Positions 44,868-54,442 of a stretch of 64,000 nucleotides of DNA are shown piece after piece; the stretch's first letter is position 1, and each line of letters opens with the position of its first letter. The DNA is from Paracoccus sp. Z118 (GTDB taxonomy: Bacteria; Pseudomonadota; Alphaproteobacteria; Rhodobacterales; Rhodobacteraceae). The position numbers and the translations under genes are program-made. The stretch spans positions 90,133-154,132 of the forward strand of contig NZ_JAHQZU010000008.1 of assembly GCF_019061185.1 (NCBI RefSeq), read 5' to 3'. Under the pieces are notes generated by a model, which was given only the letters and a program-made list of their open reading frames with translations, was not told the origin of the DNA and made no database searches.

Positions 44868-45734
44868 CTAACCCCCCGCCTGAACCCTGCGCCCGGTCGG
44901 GTTGGGCGAGCGCCATGGCGGCACGATCGTCGGCGCGCCGAAATAATAGCCCTGCAGGCAGTCCACCCCCATCCCGATCAGGAAGGCGGCGTCCTCGGCC
45001 GTCTCGACCGATTCGGCGACGGTGAACATGTCGAAGTGATGGGCGATGGATTGCAGCGCGCGGGCGAGAACCTGGTTGTCCCGATGCTCGGCGATGCCGC
45101 GGATGAAGCGCCCGTCGATCTTTATCATGTCGAAGCAGAAGTCCTGCAGATAACGGAACGAGGTGTAGCCCGCTCCGAAATCGTCCAGCGCGAAGCTGAC
45201 GCCGCGCCCCTGCAGGTCGTGCATGAAGCGGCGGACCTGATCCGGCATCTCCATCGCCGAGCTTTCCGTCACCTCGAGAATCAGCCGCTCCGCGATGCTT
45301 TCGCGCCCTCTGATCCCGTCGGCCAACGTGCGCGCCCAATCCTCGTGCCCGATGGACCGCGCGGACATGTTCACCGAAAGCCGCAGCGAGGATTCCTGCG
45401 CCAGCGTCTGCAGCCCCAGCGCCAGCGCGAGGCAGTCGATCTGCCGGCCAAGTTCGGTCGTTTCGACCTTCGGCATGAAGTCGCGCAGGGGAATCAGGCG
45501 TCCCGTCACGTCGATGATGCGGATCAGCCCTTCGTAGAAGGCGGGCCGGTCGGGGCGGTGAGCCTGCACGACCGGCTGGAAGGCCAGCACCCCGTCGCGG
45601 CGCATGACGGAATCGCGCACGGTCGCGATCGTCAGCCGCGCCTGCTGGTCGAGCGCGAAGTCGATGGGCGATGTGCGCGGCACGCCGCCATTTTCTGCCG
45701 GGCCATGATCTGCCGGAACGTCGTATCGGGACAC
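44868..45734 (-). CDS. Stand-alone EAL domain cyclic-di-GMP phosphodiesterase
   Basis: 288-residue cytosolic protein made almost only of an EAL domain, expected to degrade cyclic-di-GMP. The signature Glu is in YEGLIRI (E68, an EGL variant). Later motifs are kept: SVNMSARSI, LEVTESSAM, FALDDFGAGYTSFRYLQD with the DD pair, IKIDGRFI with the catalytic Lys, VAESVET and QGYYFGAP. All metal and catalytic residues are therefore present, so activity is likely. It lacks GGDEF, PAS or membrane parts. The start is a GTG after a near-perfect AAGGAGG; the upstream TTG is less likely. Confidence 0.88.
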   Translation of the reverse strand: MSRYDVPADHGPAENGGVPRTSPIDFALDQQARLTIATVRDSVMRRDGVLAFQPVVQAHRPDRPAFYEGLIRIIDVTGRLIPLRDFMPKVETTELGRQIDCLALALGLQTLAQESSLRLSVNMSARSIGHEDWARTLADGIRGRESIAERLILEVTESSAMEMPDQVRRFMHDLQGRGVSFALDDFGAGYTSFRYLQDFCFDMIKIDGRFIRGIAEHRDNQVLARALQSIAHHFDMFTVAESVETAEDAAFLIGMGVDCLQGYYFGAPTIVPPWRSPNPTGRRVQAGG

Positions 45735-45746
45735 GCTGGCCTCCTT
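45734..45746 (-). promoter_or_regulatory. Ribosome site fixing the GTG start of the EAL gene
   Basis: AAGGAGG at 45740-45746 (minus strand) followed by CCAGC and GTG at 45734. It overrules the longer frame that begins at TTG 13 codons upstream. Confidence 0.75.
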
Positions 45747-45827
45747 CCATTCATGGATGCAGCCTGACGACAATGCGCTAAGATGCCGTAAACGTGCGGC
45801 GAAAACTGCCGATGAGGTTAACGGACC

Positions 45828-46397
45828 ATGACTGACGCCCTACCGCTGCGCTGCCCCTGGTGCGGCACCGATCCGCTTTATGTCGCCTATCACGACATCG
45901 AGTGGGGCGTGCCCGAGCGGGACGGCCGGGCGCTGTTTGAAAAGCTGGTTCTGGACGGCTTTCAGGCGGGGCTGAGCTGGATCACCATCTTGAGAAAGCG
46001 TAACAATTTCCGCCGCGTCTTCGACGGCTTCGATCCCGAGCGGCTGGCCCGCTGGACCGAAGACGACGTGAGCCGCGCCCTTTCGGACCCCGGCATCGTC
46101 CGCCATCGCGGCAAGATCGAGGCGGCGGTGGGCAATGCCCGCGCCTGGCTCGCGATCGAGGATCGGGACAATTTTTCGGATTTCCTGTGGCGCTTCGTCG
46201 GCGGCGAGCCGGTGCTCAACCGTTTCGCCACCCACGCCGAGGTGCCGACCGAGACCGCCGAATCGCGCGCCATGTCAAAGGCGCTGCGTCAGGCGGGGTT
46301 CCGTTTCTGCGGCCCGGTCATCACCTATGCCTTCATGGAGGCGACGGGGATGGTCAACGACCACCTCACCTGCTGCCATCGGCACGGGCAGGTCTGA
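45828..46397 (+). CDS. tag: DNA-3-methyladenine glycosylase I
   Basis: Removes 3-methyladenine from DNA. 189 residues, zinc-snap type: Cys9 (RCPWCGTDPLYVAYHD), His22, and the C-terminal HLTCC group provide the ligands. DGFQAGLSWITILRKR near 44-60 and EATGMVNDHLTCC near the end are family hallmarks. It is divergent from the EAL gene with 90 bases between them, and convergent with the TlpA-like gene, whose stop starts at the next base after its own. Confidence 0.93.
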   Translation: MTDALPLRCPWCGTDPLYVAYHDIEWGVPERDGRALFEKLVLDGFQAGLSWITILRKRNNFRRVFDGFDPERLARWTEDDVSRALSDPGIVRHRGKIEAAVGNARAWLAIEDRDNFSDFLWRFVGGEPVLNRFATHAEVPTETAESRAMSKALRQAGFRFCGPVITYAFMEATGMVNDHLTCCHRHGQV

Positions 46398-46943
46398 TCA
46401 GTCGGCCCGCAGCTGATCCACCACCGCGATCGCGGCGGGCGAGGCCCAGTCGGCGTCGCCGATCATCCGCGCGACCTCCTGCCCCTCGGCGTCGATCAGG
46501 ATCGTCACCGGCATCGCCATGACGCCCATGGCGCGGGCCAGCGCCATCCGCTCGTCGGTCAGGATCGGCAGGTTCTCGACCCCCGTCTCGTCCAGGAACT
46601 TGCGGATCGCGGGCGGCGGGTTGCGGCCCGAGGCGATGGTCAGCACCTCGAAATCCTCGCCGTTGCGCTGTTCGGCCAGCGAATCCAGCGACGGCATCTC
46701 CTCGCGGCAGGGGGCGCACCAGGTGGCCCAGAAGTTCACCAGCAGCGCCTTGCCCTGCCAGTCGGCAAGCGTGACCTCGTTGCCGTCCGCATCCTTGAAG
46801 GCAATGTCCGGAACCTCCTGCGCGCCGTCGGTCAGCTTCGCCAGCCCGGCTTCGCGCGCGGCGTCCCAATCGACCGGACCGGCGCTCGCGAGGCCCGCGT
46901 TTGCAGCGATAAGCAGCGACGTATAAAGGATGGACCGCAGCAC
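46398..46943 (-). CDS. TlpA-family thiol:disulfide oxidoreductase
   Basis: 181-residue periplasmic thioredoxin-like protein: N-terminal signal peptide or anchor (SILYTSLLIAANAGLASAG), then a thioredoxin fold with the active site WCAPC in FWATWCAPCREEMPSL near 90. The cis-Pro region is VMAMPVTILID. TlpA/ResA relatives reduce periplasmic cysteines, for example in cytochrome maturation. Start GTG seven bases after AAAGG; no better ATG. It is divergent from argH, a gene order I recall from Rhodobacter relatives. Confidence 0.87.
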   Translation of the reverse strand: MLRSILYTSLLIAANAGLASAGPVDWDAAREAGLAKLTDGAQEVPDIAFKDADGNEVTLADWQGKALLVNFWATWCAPCREEMPSLDSLAEQRNGEDFEVLTIASGRNPPPAIRKFLDETGVENLPILTDERMALARAMGVMAMPVTILIDAEGQEVARMIGDADWASPAAIAVVDQLRAD

Positions 46944-46971
46944 GACATGACCTTTCGTAAAGGACGAACCG

Positions 46972-48387
46972 ATGACCGACGCGCCCCAGACCCCCAAGAC
47001 CGCGAACAGCATGTGGGGCGGGCGCTTCGCCGCGGGGCCGGACGCGATCATGGAGGCGATCAACGCCTCGATCGGGTTCGACCGACGGATGAGCGCCCAG
47101 GATATCCGGGGCAGCCGGGCCCATGCCGCGATGCTGGCGGCGCAAGGCATCATCACGGATAGCGACGCGGACGCGATCCGGGAAGGCCTGCTCACGGTCA
47201 TGTCAGAAATCGACAGCGGCCAGTTCCGCTTCAGCACTGCGCTGGAGGACATCCACATGAACGTGGAGGCGCGGCTGAAGGAGCTGGTGGGAGAGCCTGC
47301 GGGGCGGCTGCACACCGCCCGGTCGCGGAACGATCAGGTGGCGACGGATTTCCGGCTGTGGGTGCGGGACCAGTGCGACGCTGCGATCGGGGGCCTTCAG
47401 GCGCTGATCGGTGCGCTTGTAGCGCAGGCCGAGGCGCGGGGGGACTGGGTGATGCCCGGCTTCACCCATCTGCAGACCGCCCAGCCAGTGACGTGGGGGC
47501 ATCACATGATGGCTTATGTCGAGATGTTCGGGCGGGATCTGACGCGCTTCCGCGACGCGCGTGTGCGGATGAATGAATCCCCGCTCGGCTCGGCGGCGCT
47601 GGCGGGCACGGGCTTTCCCATCGACCGCCGCGCGACGGCGCAGGCGCTGGGCTTCGACCGGCCGACCGCCAACAGCCTCGATGCCGTCAGCGACCGCGAC
47701 TTCGCGCTGGAGTTCCTCGCCGCCGCCAGCATCTGCGCCATGCACCTGTCGCGGCTGGCGGAAGAGCTGGTGATCTGGTCGTCGGCGCAGTTCCGCTTCG
47801 TCGCCATGTCCGACCGCTGGTCCACCGGCTCCAGCATCATGCCGCAGAAGCGCAACCCGGATGCCGCCGAGCTGATCCGCGCGAAGATCGGGCGCATCCT
47901 GGGCGCGACGGTCGCGCTGTTCACGGTGATGAAGGGCCTGCCCTTGGCCTATTCCAAGGACATGCAGGAGGACAAGGAGCAGGTCTTCGACGCCGCCGAC
48001 ACGCTGATGCTGGCGCTGGCGGCGATGACCGGGATGATCGGCGACCTGACCGTGAACAGGGACCGGCTGGAGGCGGCCGCGTCCAGCGGGTTCTCGACCG
48101 CCACGGACCTTGCCGACTGGCTGGTGCGCGAGGCGGGGCTGCCGTTCCGCGACGCCCACCATGCGACCGGGGCGCTTGTGGCGATGGCGGAAGGGCGCGG
48201 CGTCGATCTGCCCGATCTGTCGCTGGCGGACATGCAATCCGTTAACCCGGCGATAACGGATGATGTGTATGACGTGCTCGGGGTTCATAATTCGGTGGCG
48301 TCGCGCCAGTCTTATGGCGGGACCGCCCCCGATCAGGTGCGGGCGCAGGTCGCGCGCTGGAAGGGGATGATGAAGGCATGGGCATGA
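46972..48387 (+). CDS. argH: Argininosuccinate lyase
   Basis: Splits argininosuccinate to arginine and fumarate, last step of arginine synthesis. 471 residues with [15 protein letters not shown] near 121, the flexible catalytic loop [16 protein letters not shown] near 285 and [11 protein letters not shown] near 330, all typical of ArgH in the fumarase superfamily. The ATG follows AAAGGACGAACC. It is followed without a gap by a small lipoprotein gene (overlapping stop), then a second one, a DUF2834 gene and lysA. Confidence 0.96.
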   Translation: MTDAPQTPKTANSMWGGRFAAGPDAIMEAINASIGFDRRMSAQDIRGSRAHAAMLAAQGIITDSDADAIREGLLTVMSEIDSGQFRFSTALEDIHMNVEARLKELVGEPAGRLHTARSRNDQVATDFRLWVRDQCDAAIGGLQALIGALVAQAEARGDWVMPGFTHLQTAQPVTWGHHMMAYVEMFGRDLTRFRDARVRMNESPLGSAALAGTGFPIDRRATAQALGFDRPTANSLDAVSDRDFALEFLAAASICAMHLSRLAEELVIWSSAQFRFVAMSDRWSTGSSIMPQKRNPDAAELIRAKIGRILGATVALFTVMKGLPLAYSKDMQEDKEQVFDAADTLMLALAAMTGMIGDLTVNRDRLEAAASSGFSTATDLADWLVREAGLPFRDAHHATGALVAMAEGRGVDLPDLSLADMQSVNPAITDDVYDVLGVHNSVASRQSYGGTAPDQVRAQVARWKGMMKAWA

Positions 48388-48563
48388 CCGTTCGCTTCGC
48401 GGCCGTCGCCGCACTGGCCGCGCTTTCCGCCTGCGGGGTCGATGGCCCGCCCGTCGCCCCGCTGCCCGACACGCCGCGGACGCAGGGGAATACCGCCTCG
48501 GCTGCGCCGCTGGGGCTCAGCGTCAGTGGCGAGGCGGCCATCGGCATGGTCAGCCGGATCTGA
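48384..48563 (+). CDS. Small putative lipoprotein
   Basis: 59 residues: signal [18 protein letters not shown] with the lipobox Cys17, then [13 protein letters not shown] and a C-terminal [16 protein letters not shown]. No known domain, but such short lipoproteins (YifL-like beginning GxxGP) often sit between argH and lysA in proteobacteria. Start ATG overlaps the argH stop by ATGA; another ATG two codons up is possible. Translation is probably coupled to argH. Confidence 0.72.
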   Translation: MTVRFAAVAALAALSACGVDGPPVAPLPDTPRTQGNTASAAPLGLSVSGEAAIGMVSRI

Positions 48564-48673
48564 TCACGAACGCGCGGCGCGTGCAGGCTGCGGTTCACAA
48601 ATCCGTGGATGCGCGGCAGAATTGCCCCATTCAGGCGCGCCGCAGAATGCGCGCCGGTCTTGAGGAGAGCAGC

Positions 48674-48880
48674 ATGAACGTGATCGCCGGAATGGGCAAA
48701 GGGATCGGACTTCTCGCGGTGCTGGGGGGGCTTGCGGCCTGCGGCAGCCCCAGCGGCAGCCAGATGGAGGAGATCCCGGTCGTCTCGACGAAACCCTACA
48801 TCTACAACCCGAATCAGAGGCATGCGCCGGTGTCGCTGTCGGGTTCGGACCTGGTCGGACTGGAGCCGCGTGCGCGCTGA
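48674..48880 (+). CDS. Small putative lipoprotein
   Basis: 68 residues with signal MNVIAGMGKGIGLLAVLGGLAACG, lipobox LAAC, then a short polar mature part (QMEEIPVVSTKPYIYNP). I do not recognise it. AGGAGAGCAGC precedes the ATG. It overlaps the following DUF2834 gene by 11 bases, so it belongs to the same transcript as lysA. Confidence 0.68.
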   Translation: MNVIAGMGKGIGLLAVLGGLAACGSPSGSQMEEIPVVSTKPYIYNPNQRHAPVSLSGSDLVGLEPRAR

Positions 48881-49127
48881 CCTGACCCCGCTTCGCCTCG
48901 CATGGCTGACGCTCGCGCTGATCGGCGCGGGCGTTTCCATTGGCGGCGGCGTCGCCCCGCCGCGCGGGGCCGACTGGGCGGCGGTCGCGGCGTTGGCCAT
49001 ATGGTGCCTGGCCGAGACGATGGTGCGCCGCAACTGGGCCGCGCTGCTGACCTTGCCGGCGCTGCTGCTTGGATTGGGCTGCGCGCTGCCCTTATATCTT
49101 TTCCTCCGTTCGGCCAGGATCGTCTGA
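48870..49127 (+). CDS. DUF2834-like membrane protein
   Basis: 85 residues with three predicted membrane helices: near 10-28, 38-52 and 58-78. The second half (WAAVAALAIWCLAETMVRRN, then LGCALPLYLFLRSA) matches DUF2834 as I know it. Function unknown. The start is a GTG with GGAG five bases before it, inside the preceding lipoprotein gene; the stop overlaps the lysA ATG (TGATG). Tight overlaps on both sides show a coupled operon. Confidence 0.72.
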   Translation: MRADLTPLRLAWLTLALIGAGVSIGGGVAPPRGADWAAVAALAIWCLAETMVRRNWAALLTLPALLLGLGCALPLYLFLRSARIV

Positions 49128-50392
49128 TGGACCACTTCAACTACTCCGGCGGTCGGCTTCATGCCGAGGATGTCCCCCTTTCCCGCATCGCCGACGAGGT
49201 GGGAACGCCCGTCTATGTCTATTCGACGGCCACGCTGACGCGGCATTTCCTGCTGTTTCAGCAGGCGCTGGACTGGACGGACCATCTGATCTGCTTCGCG
49301 GTCAAGGCGAACTCGAACCTCGCGGTGCTGAAGCTGCTGGGCGATCTGGGCGCGGGCATGGATGTGGTGTCGGGGGGCGAATACGCCCGCGCCCGCGCCG
49401 CCGGGGTGCCGGGCGGGCGCATCGTCTTCTCCGGCGTCGGGAAGACGCGCGAGGAAATGCGCCTCGCCGTCGAGGGCGGCATCCGCCAGTTCAACGTGGA
49501 AAGCGAGCCGGAGCTGACGCTGCTTTCCGAAGTCGCCGCCAGCATGGGCGCGACGGTGCCGATCGCCGTGCGCGTCAATCCCGACGTGGACGCGAAGACC
49601 CACGCCAAGATCGCCACCGGCAAGTCGGAAAACAAGTTCGGCATCCCGATTTCCCGCGCCCGCGAGGTCTATGCCCTTGCCGCCAAGCTGCCGGGGCTGC
49701 AGGTCATCGGCATCGACATGCATATCGGCAGCCAACTCACCGATCTGGAGCCCTACCGGCAGGCTTACACCAAGATGGCCCAGCTCTGCCGCGTCCTGCG
49801 CGCCGATGGCCACCCGATCATGCGGCTGGACATGGGCGGCGGTCTCGGCATCCCTTATCGCCGCGACAACGCCGCCCCGCCCCTGCCGATCGAATACGGG
49901 CAGGTGATCCGCGAGACGGTCGGCGATCTCGGCTGCGAGATCGAGATCGAGCCGGGCCGCAACATCGTCGGCAATGCCGGGGTGCTGCTGTCGCGGGTCA
50001 TCTATCTGAAACACGGCGAGGGGCGCGATTTCCTGATCCTCGACGCGGCGATGAACGATCTCATTCGCCCGGCGATGTATGACGCCCATCACGACATCGT
50101 GCCGGTGATCGAGCCGCGGACCGGCGCGGAGGTGGCGCCTGTGGACGTGGTCGGCCCGGTCTGCGAGACCGGCGACACCTTCGCGCGCGGGGCCGAGCTT
50201 CCGGCGCTGGGCGCGGGCGATCTGGTCGCCTTCCGCTCGGCTGGGGCTTACGGGGCGGTGATGGCGTCGGAATACAACTCGCGCCCGCTGGTGCCCGAGG
50301 TGCTGGTCGCGGGCGACCGCTTCGCCGTCATCCGCCCCCGCCCCAGCATCGAGGAGATGCTGGCCCGCGACGTGATCCCGCCATGGCTCTAG
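49127..50392 (+). CDS. lysA: Diaminopimelate decarboxylase
   Basis: PLP enzyme that makes L-lysine from meso-diaminopimelate. 421 residues; the PLP Lys is in FAVKANSN near 60, HIGSQL near 198, GGGLGIPY near 235 and the second-subunit active-site Cys in GPVCETGDTF near 345. Start overlaps the DUF2834 stop. The gene end overlaps the TIGR02302 gene by ten bases. Lysine and arginine end-steps are thus on one transcript. Confidence 0.96.
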   Translation: MDHFNYSGGRLHAEDVPLSRIADEVGTPVYVYSTATLTRHFLLFQQALDWTDHLICFAVKANSNLAVLKLLGDLGAGMDVVSGGEYARARAAGVPGGRIVFSGVGKTREEMRLAVEGGIRQFNVESEPELTLLSEVAASMGATVPIAVRVNPDVDAKTHAKIATGKSENKFGIPISRAREVYALAAKLPGLQVIGIDMHIGSQLTDLEPYRQAYTKMAQLCRVLRADGHPIMRLDMGGGLGIPYRRDNAAPPLPIEYGQVIRETVGDLGCEIEIEPGRNIVGNAGVLLSRVIYLKHGEGRDFLILDAAMNDLIRPAMYDAHHDIVPVIEPRTGAEVAPVDVVGPVCETGDTFARGAELPALGAGDLVAFRSAGAYGAVMASEYNSRPLVPEVLVAGDRFAVIRPRPSIEEMLARDVIPPWL

Positions 50393-52986
50393 ACCGCCAC
50401 ACGCCCGGCCCCGAGCCACGCGCCGCCCGCCGGGCGGTATGGCTCACCCTGGCCGGGCTGTGGTGGGAAGCGGTGCTGCGCGTCTTCTGGCCCGCGCTGA
50501 GCCTGCTGGCGCTGGGCCTCGCGGCGCTGGCGCTGGGGCTGGTCGCGGCGCTGCCCGGAAGCTGGGCCCTGGCCGCTGCGGTGCCGTGGGGCGCGGCGCT
50601 GGTGGTTGCCGCCGCCTGGGGGCTGATGCGCTTTCGCCGCCCCAGCCGCGCGGCCGCGCTGGCCCGCGTCGATGAAACCCTTCCCGGCGCACCGCTTTCG
50701 GCGCTGCACGACAGGATGGCGCTGGGCGAGCGCGATCCCGGTGCGCAGGCGCTCTGGCGGGCGCATCTCGCGCGGATGCAGCGCGCCGCCCAGAATGCCC
50801 GGCCGGTCCTGCCCGATGCCGGGCTGCGCCGGCGCGATCCCTTCGGCCTGCGGCTGATGGCGCTGACCGGGGTGGCGATGGCGGTGCTGTTCGGCGGCGC
50901 GGCGCAGATGGGCGGCGGGTTGGCCGCGCTCGCATCCGGCTCGCGTCCGCTGCCCGGCGCCGCAACGCCTGCGCCGACCGGCCCCAGTTGGGAAGGCTGG
51001 GCCGCGCCGCCCGCCTATACCCGCCGCCCGACGATCTATCTCAACGCCGTCCCCGAGGGTGAGGGGGTCGAACTGCCGGAGGGCACGGTGCTGAGCTTCC
51101 GCCTCTATGGCAGCGGGGCGTCCGTGACGCAGGATATCGGCCCCGCCGAGGACGCCCCGGCCGATGCGCCTCGCTTCGCTGCGGAGCGCGACGGGACGGT
51201 GACCGTCGCCGGCCGCGAACTGCCGGTGCGGGTGCAGCCGGACGACGCGCCGCAGGTCGCCACCGGCCGGGTGCCGGAGCGCCGCGCCGACGGCCAGCTG
51301 GTGCAGGATTTCTCGGCCATCGACGACAATGGGGTCGAGCGCGGGCAGGCCATCATCTCGCTCGACCTTGGCACCGTGGACCGCCGCTTCGGGCTGGAAA
51401 CCGCGCCCGAGCCGCGCGAGCCGGTGGCGCTGGACCTCGCCCTGCCGGGCGCGGGGCAGCGGCGCGATGTGCGCGGGCGGCTTTCGGCCGACCTTGCCCG
51501 GCATCCATGGGCCAACCTGCCGGTGACGGTGGTCTTTCACGTCAGCGACGGGATCGGCCAGACTGGCGAAACCGCGCCGCAACGGATGGACCTGCCGGGC
51601 CGCCGCTTCTTCGACCCCGCGGCGGCGGCGCTGATCGAGTTGCGGCGCGACCTGCTCTGGTCGCGCGAGAATGCGCCCCGCACGGCGCAGCTTCTGCGGG
51701 CGATCAGCTGGCAGCCCGAGGGGGCGGCGCCCGACCTCTCGCACGAGGCGCTGACCGGCATCCGCGCCGCGATCGGGACGCTGGAATCCGGGCCGCTGAG
51801 CGCCGAGGCGCGCGACGATCTGGCCGACGCGCTGTGGCAGCTTGCCGTGCAGATCGAGGATGGCGGGCTTGACGACGCGCTGGCGCGGATGAAGCAGGCG
51901 CAGGAGCGGCTGTCCGAGGCGATCCGCAATGGCGCCAGCCCGGACGAGATCCAGAAGCTGATGGACGAGCTGAAGGCCGCAACGGACGCCTATACCGACA
52001 TGCTCGCCGAGCGCGGCGAGGACCCCGCCGACCGCTTCGACCGCTCGCCGCGCGACGGGCGGACGATCACCGGCGACCAGATCCAGGAAATGATGGATGA
52101 AATACAGCGCCTGATGAACGAGGGCCGGATGGCCGAGGCGCAGGAACTGCTGGAGCAGTTCAACCGCATGATGGAGAACCTGCAGGTCTCGCGTTCGCAG
52201 GGCGGCGAGGGCGACGGGCAGTCGCGGCCCATGCAGCGCCTGAACGACACCCTGCAGCAGCAGCAGGACCTTGCCGACGACGCGATGCGGCAGGCGCAGG
52301 ATAACCCGTTCGGAATGCCATCGCCGCCGCAGGGTCAGCCGGGCGGCGATCCGCAGCAGGGACAGGGCGGGCCGCAGGGTCAGGGCGCGCCCGGTCAGGA
52401 TGGTCAGCCGCAGCCCGGCGGCGAGGGGAACGAGGGCGGCTCGTTGGCCGACCGCCAACGGGCGCTGCGCGAGGAGCTCGGGCGGCAGCGCGGCCTTCTG
52501 CCCGGCCGCGGCACGCCCGAGGGCGAAGCGGCGGGCGAGCGGCTCGACGAAGCCGGCCGGGCGATGGAACGTGCCGAGGAGGCGCTGCGGGGCGGCGATC
52601 CCGCCGGCTCGCTCAACAGCCAGGCCGACGCGATCGAGGCCCTGCGCGAGGGGATGCGGGCGCTGTCGGACCTGGGGCGCAGCCAGTCCGGCGAGCAGGG
52701 GGCGCAGCAGCAGGGGGCAGACGGGCAGACGCCGGCGGCCGAGGGCAGCGCGCGGCAGGGGGGCGGCGACGGCACGTCGCGCCCCGGCCTGCCGCCGACC
52801 GATCCGCTGGGCCGCGACATGGGCGGGCAGGGCGGCACCATCACCACCGGCGATCCGCTCGCCGAAGGGGGCGACCCGAACCAGCGCGCCCGCGATCTGC
52901 AGGACGAAATCCGGCGCAGGACCGGCGAGGCGGACCGCCCGCGCGAGGAGCGCGATTATCTGGGACGGCTGCTGGATCGGTTCTGA
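50383..52986 (+). CDS. TIGR02302/DUF4175 family membrane protein
   Basis: 867 residues, function unknown. Two membrane helices lie near 38-78 and a third near 160-185, followed by a large outside part. That part holds a beta-rich region (residues about 205-400), helical stretches with long Gln/Glu runs (EEIQ-type, about 480-620) and a Gly/Gln/Pro low-complexity segment near 640-700 (PQGQGGPQGQGAPGQDG). Layout, position directly after lysA and helical Q-rich content match TIGR02302 in Rhizobiales and Rhodobacterales. It is probably anchored in the inner membrane and faces the periplasm. Confidence 0.85.
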   Translation: MALDRHTPGPEPRAARRAVWLTLAGLWWEAVLRVFWPALSLLALGLAALALGLVAALPGSWALAAAVPWGAALVVAAAWGLMRFRRPSRAAALARVDETLPGAPLSALHDRMALGERDPGAQALWRAHLARMQRAAQNARPVLPDAGLRRRDPFGLRLMALTGVAMAVLFGGAAQMGGGLAALASGSRPLPGAATPAPTGPSWEGWAAPPAYTRRPTIYLNAVPEGEGVELPEGTVLSFRLYGSGASVTQDIGPAEDAPADAPRFAAERDGTVTVAGRELPVRVQPDDAPQVATGRVPERRADGQLVQDFSAIDDNGVERGQAIISLDLGTVDRRFGLETAPEPREPVALDLALPGAGQRRDVRGRLSADLARHPWANLPVTVVFHVSDGIGQTGETAPQRMDLPGRRFFDPAAAALIELRRDLLWSRENAPRTAQLLRAISWQPEGAAPDLSHEALTGIRAAIGTLESGPLSAEARDDLADALWQLAVQIEDGGLDDALARMKQAQERLSEAIRNGASPDEIQKLMDELKAATDAYTDMLAERGEDPADRFDRSPRDGRTITGDQIQEMMDEIQRLMNEGRMAEAQELLEQFNRMMENLQVSRSQGGEGDGQSRPMQRLNDTLQQQQDLADDAMRQAQDNPFGMPSPPQGQPGGDPQQGQGGPQGQGAPGQDGQPQPGGEGNEGGSLADRQRALREELGRQRGLLPGRGTPEGEAAGERLDEAGRAMERAEEALRGGDPAGSLNSQADAIEALREGMRALSDLGRSQSGEQGAQQQGADGQTPAAEGSARQGGGDGTSRPGLPPTDPLGRDMGGQGGTITTGDPLAEGGDPNQRARDLQDEIRRRTGEADRPREERDYLGRLLDRF

Positions 52987-53248
52987 CTCGGCGCCGTGCT
53001 GGCGGCAACGGGACGTATCGCGGGTCTGTGTGGGGCAGTGCCGGAATCGGGCAGCAATGCCGTTCGCGTGGCGACCCATCGCTCGCTCATCCGCTTGACT
53101 CGAGCGAGGCCCGCCACGCCTTGGTGCCGCGGCGTGCCTTGCGCCACACGCCCGCCCCCATCAGCGCAGGATCGGCCGCACCATCACGGTGGTATCGGTC
53201 GATGCCCGCGCGACGCGGCTCAGCTCCGCCGATCTCCGTCGGCGCGGC
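52987..53248. other. Gene-free region between TIGR02302 gene and zinc-ribbon gene
   Basis: 262 bases between convergent genes. A weak CTCGCTC / GAGCGAG pair (near 53088-53110) is all that stands out. No gene or clear terminator is supported. Confidence 0.35.
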
Positions 53249-54259
53249 TCACTCGCGCATCCCCGACACCAGCGCGTCGGCCCGGCCCGCCAGCCAGGCG
53301 CGGCCCCGGTCGGCTTCGGCGCGATAGTCCATGAGCCGCGCGCCGAGTTCGCCTTGGTCCGCGACACGGGGCGCGAGCGCGTAAAGGGCCAGCAGGATCA
53401 GCGCCGCCATGACCGCGAGGCCGAAGCCCGCGGCATAGCCGCTGTGCCGTCCCTTGGGCGTGTGCTGCGGCTGAGCAGAGACCGGTCCGGTCTGCGGGGA
53501 CGCGGCGGACGGGCCGGCATTCGGCACCGGCGCATGGGCCGAGACCACGCGGGCGATCATCGGCGGGCGTTGTGTCGGGAACGGATCCGCCGGAGCGGTG
53601 ATGGTGTCGGCGGGCGGCCCGACCTCGTCCACCTGAGGCGGCGCGCTGGCGGGGGGCGGATTCGGGAGCCCGGCCGGACCCGGCGAAAGCGGACGCGCAG
53701 GCTCGCGCGCGGTTTCCTCGGACTGCCCATCCTCGGCGGGCTCCGCCTCCAGCTCGGCTTCGAGCCGCCTGGCGAGGATGTTGGCCGAGGCGGGCGGCGC
53801 GGCGTGGGTCAGGGTCGTGGCGGGCCAGAGCTGCTCCTCGGGCGTCCCTCCAGGCGGGACGATGTCGGTTGCGGCATCGGTCGCCGGGTCGGTGCCCGGC
53901 GCGGGCAGCGGCGGGGGCGAGTAATCGGGATCGTCCTGCTCCGCGTCCGGTGCGACGTCGCGCCGCCGCGCCTCGATCTCGCGCGCGGCTTCCTCGCGCA
54001 GGACCGACAGCACCGATTCGTCGAGCCGGCGGTGAAGCTGCGGCCGCTCGGATGCGACGAAGGGTTCGGGGGCGCTCGCAGGGGGCTCGCCCCCGCGCGC
54101 CGCGGCTTGCGCGGGCCGCGCTGCACCTCCGCCCTGCGCCGCGGGCGCGTGGTGCCAGACATGCCCGCAGGCCGAGCATTCCACCGCCCGCCCGGCGGCC
54201 GGGATGGCCGAGCCGTCGATCTCGTATTGCGCGCCGCAGCGCGGGCAGGTCAGCCGCAT
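53249..54259 (-). CDS. MJ0042-type zinc-ribbon membrane protein
   Basis: 336 residues. N-terminal zinc ribbon: Cys5, Cys8, Cys28 and Cys31 in MRLTCPRCGAQYEIDG and VECSACGHVW. A long Pro/Ala/Glu-rich linker follows, with likely disorder to about residue 270. One membrane helix (GLAVMAALILLALYALAP) lies near 275-295, then a short helical tail. Function unknown; relatives lie beside ftsE in Rhodobacterales, as here (divergent, 180 bases). No DNA-binding or enzymatic motif. Confidence 0.82.
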   Translation of the reverse strand: MRLTCPRCGAQYEIDGSAIPAAGRAVECSACGHVWHHAPAAQGGGAARPAQAAARGGEPPASAPEPFVASERPQLHRRLDESVLSVLREEAAREIEARRRDVAPDAEQDDPDYSPPPLPAPGTDPATDAATDIVPPGGTPEEQLWPATTLTHAAPPASANILARRLEAELEAEPAEDGQSEETAREPARPLSPGPAGLPNPPPASAPPQVDEVGPPADTITAPADPFPTQRPPMIARVVSAHAPVPNAGPSAASPQTGPVSAQPQHTPKGRHSGYAAGFGLAVMAALILLALYALAPRVADQGELGARLMDYRAEADRGRAWLAGRADALVSGMRE

Positions 54260-54427
54260 GACGTTCCGTTCCTTCCCCTCGTGTCCCGCGCGGACGCAGG
54301 CAATTCCGACCCGCCTGTTTCTGGCATTCGCCGCGGGGACGTTCTATCAACGCCCCGTCCGGTCGCCAAGCGTGGCGCCCGCAAGGCTCCGCGCGAAGCG
54401 GGGCGCGAACACCGCCCGCCGGGCCGG

Positions 54428-54442
54428 AAGGAGGACCCGTTG
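54428..54442 (+). promoter_or_regulatory. Ribosome site fixing a TTG start for ftsE
   Basis: AAGGAGG at 54428-54434, then ACCCG and TTG at 54440. The next ATG in frame lies nine bases later and would be about 14 bases from the site. The TTG gives the usual FtsE beginning MIDMQDVTFGYG. Confidence 0.75.
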
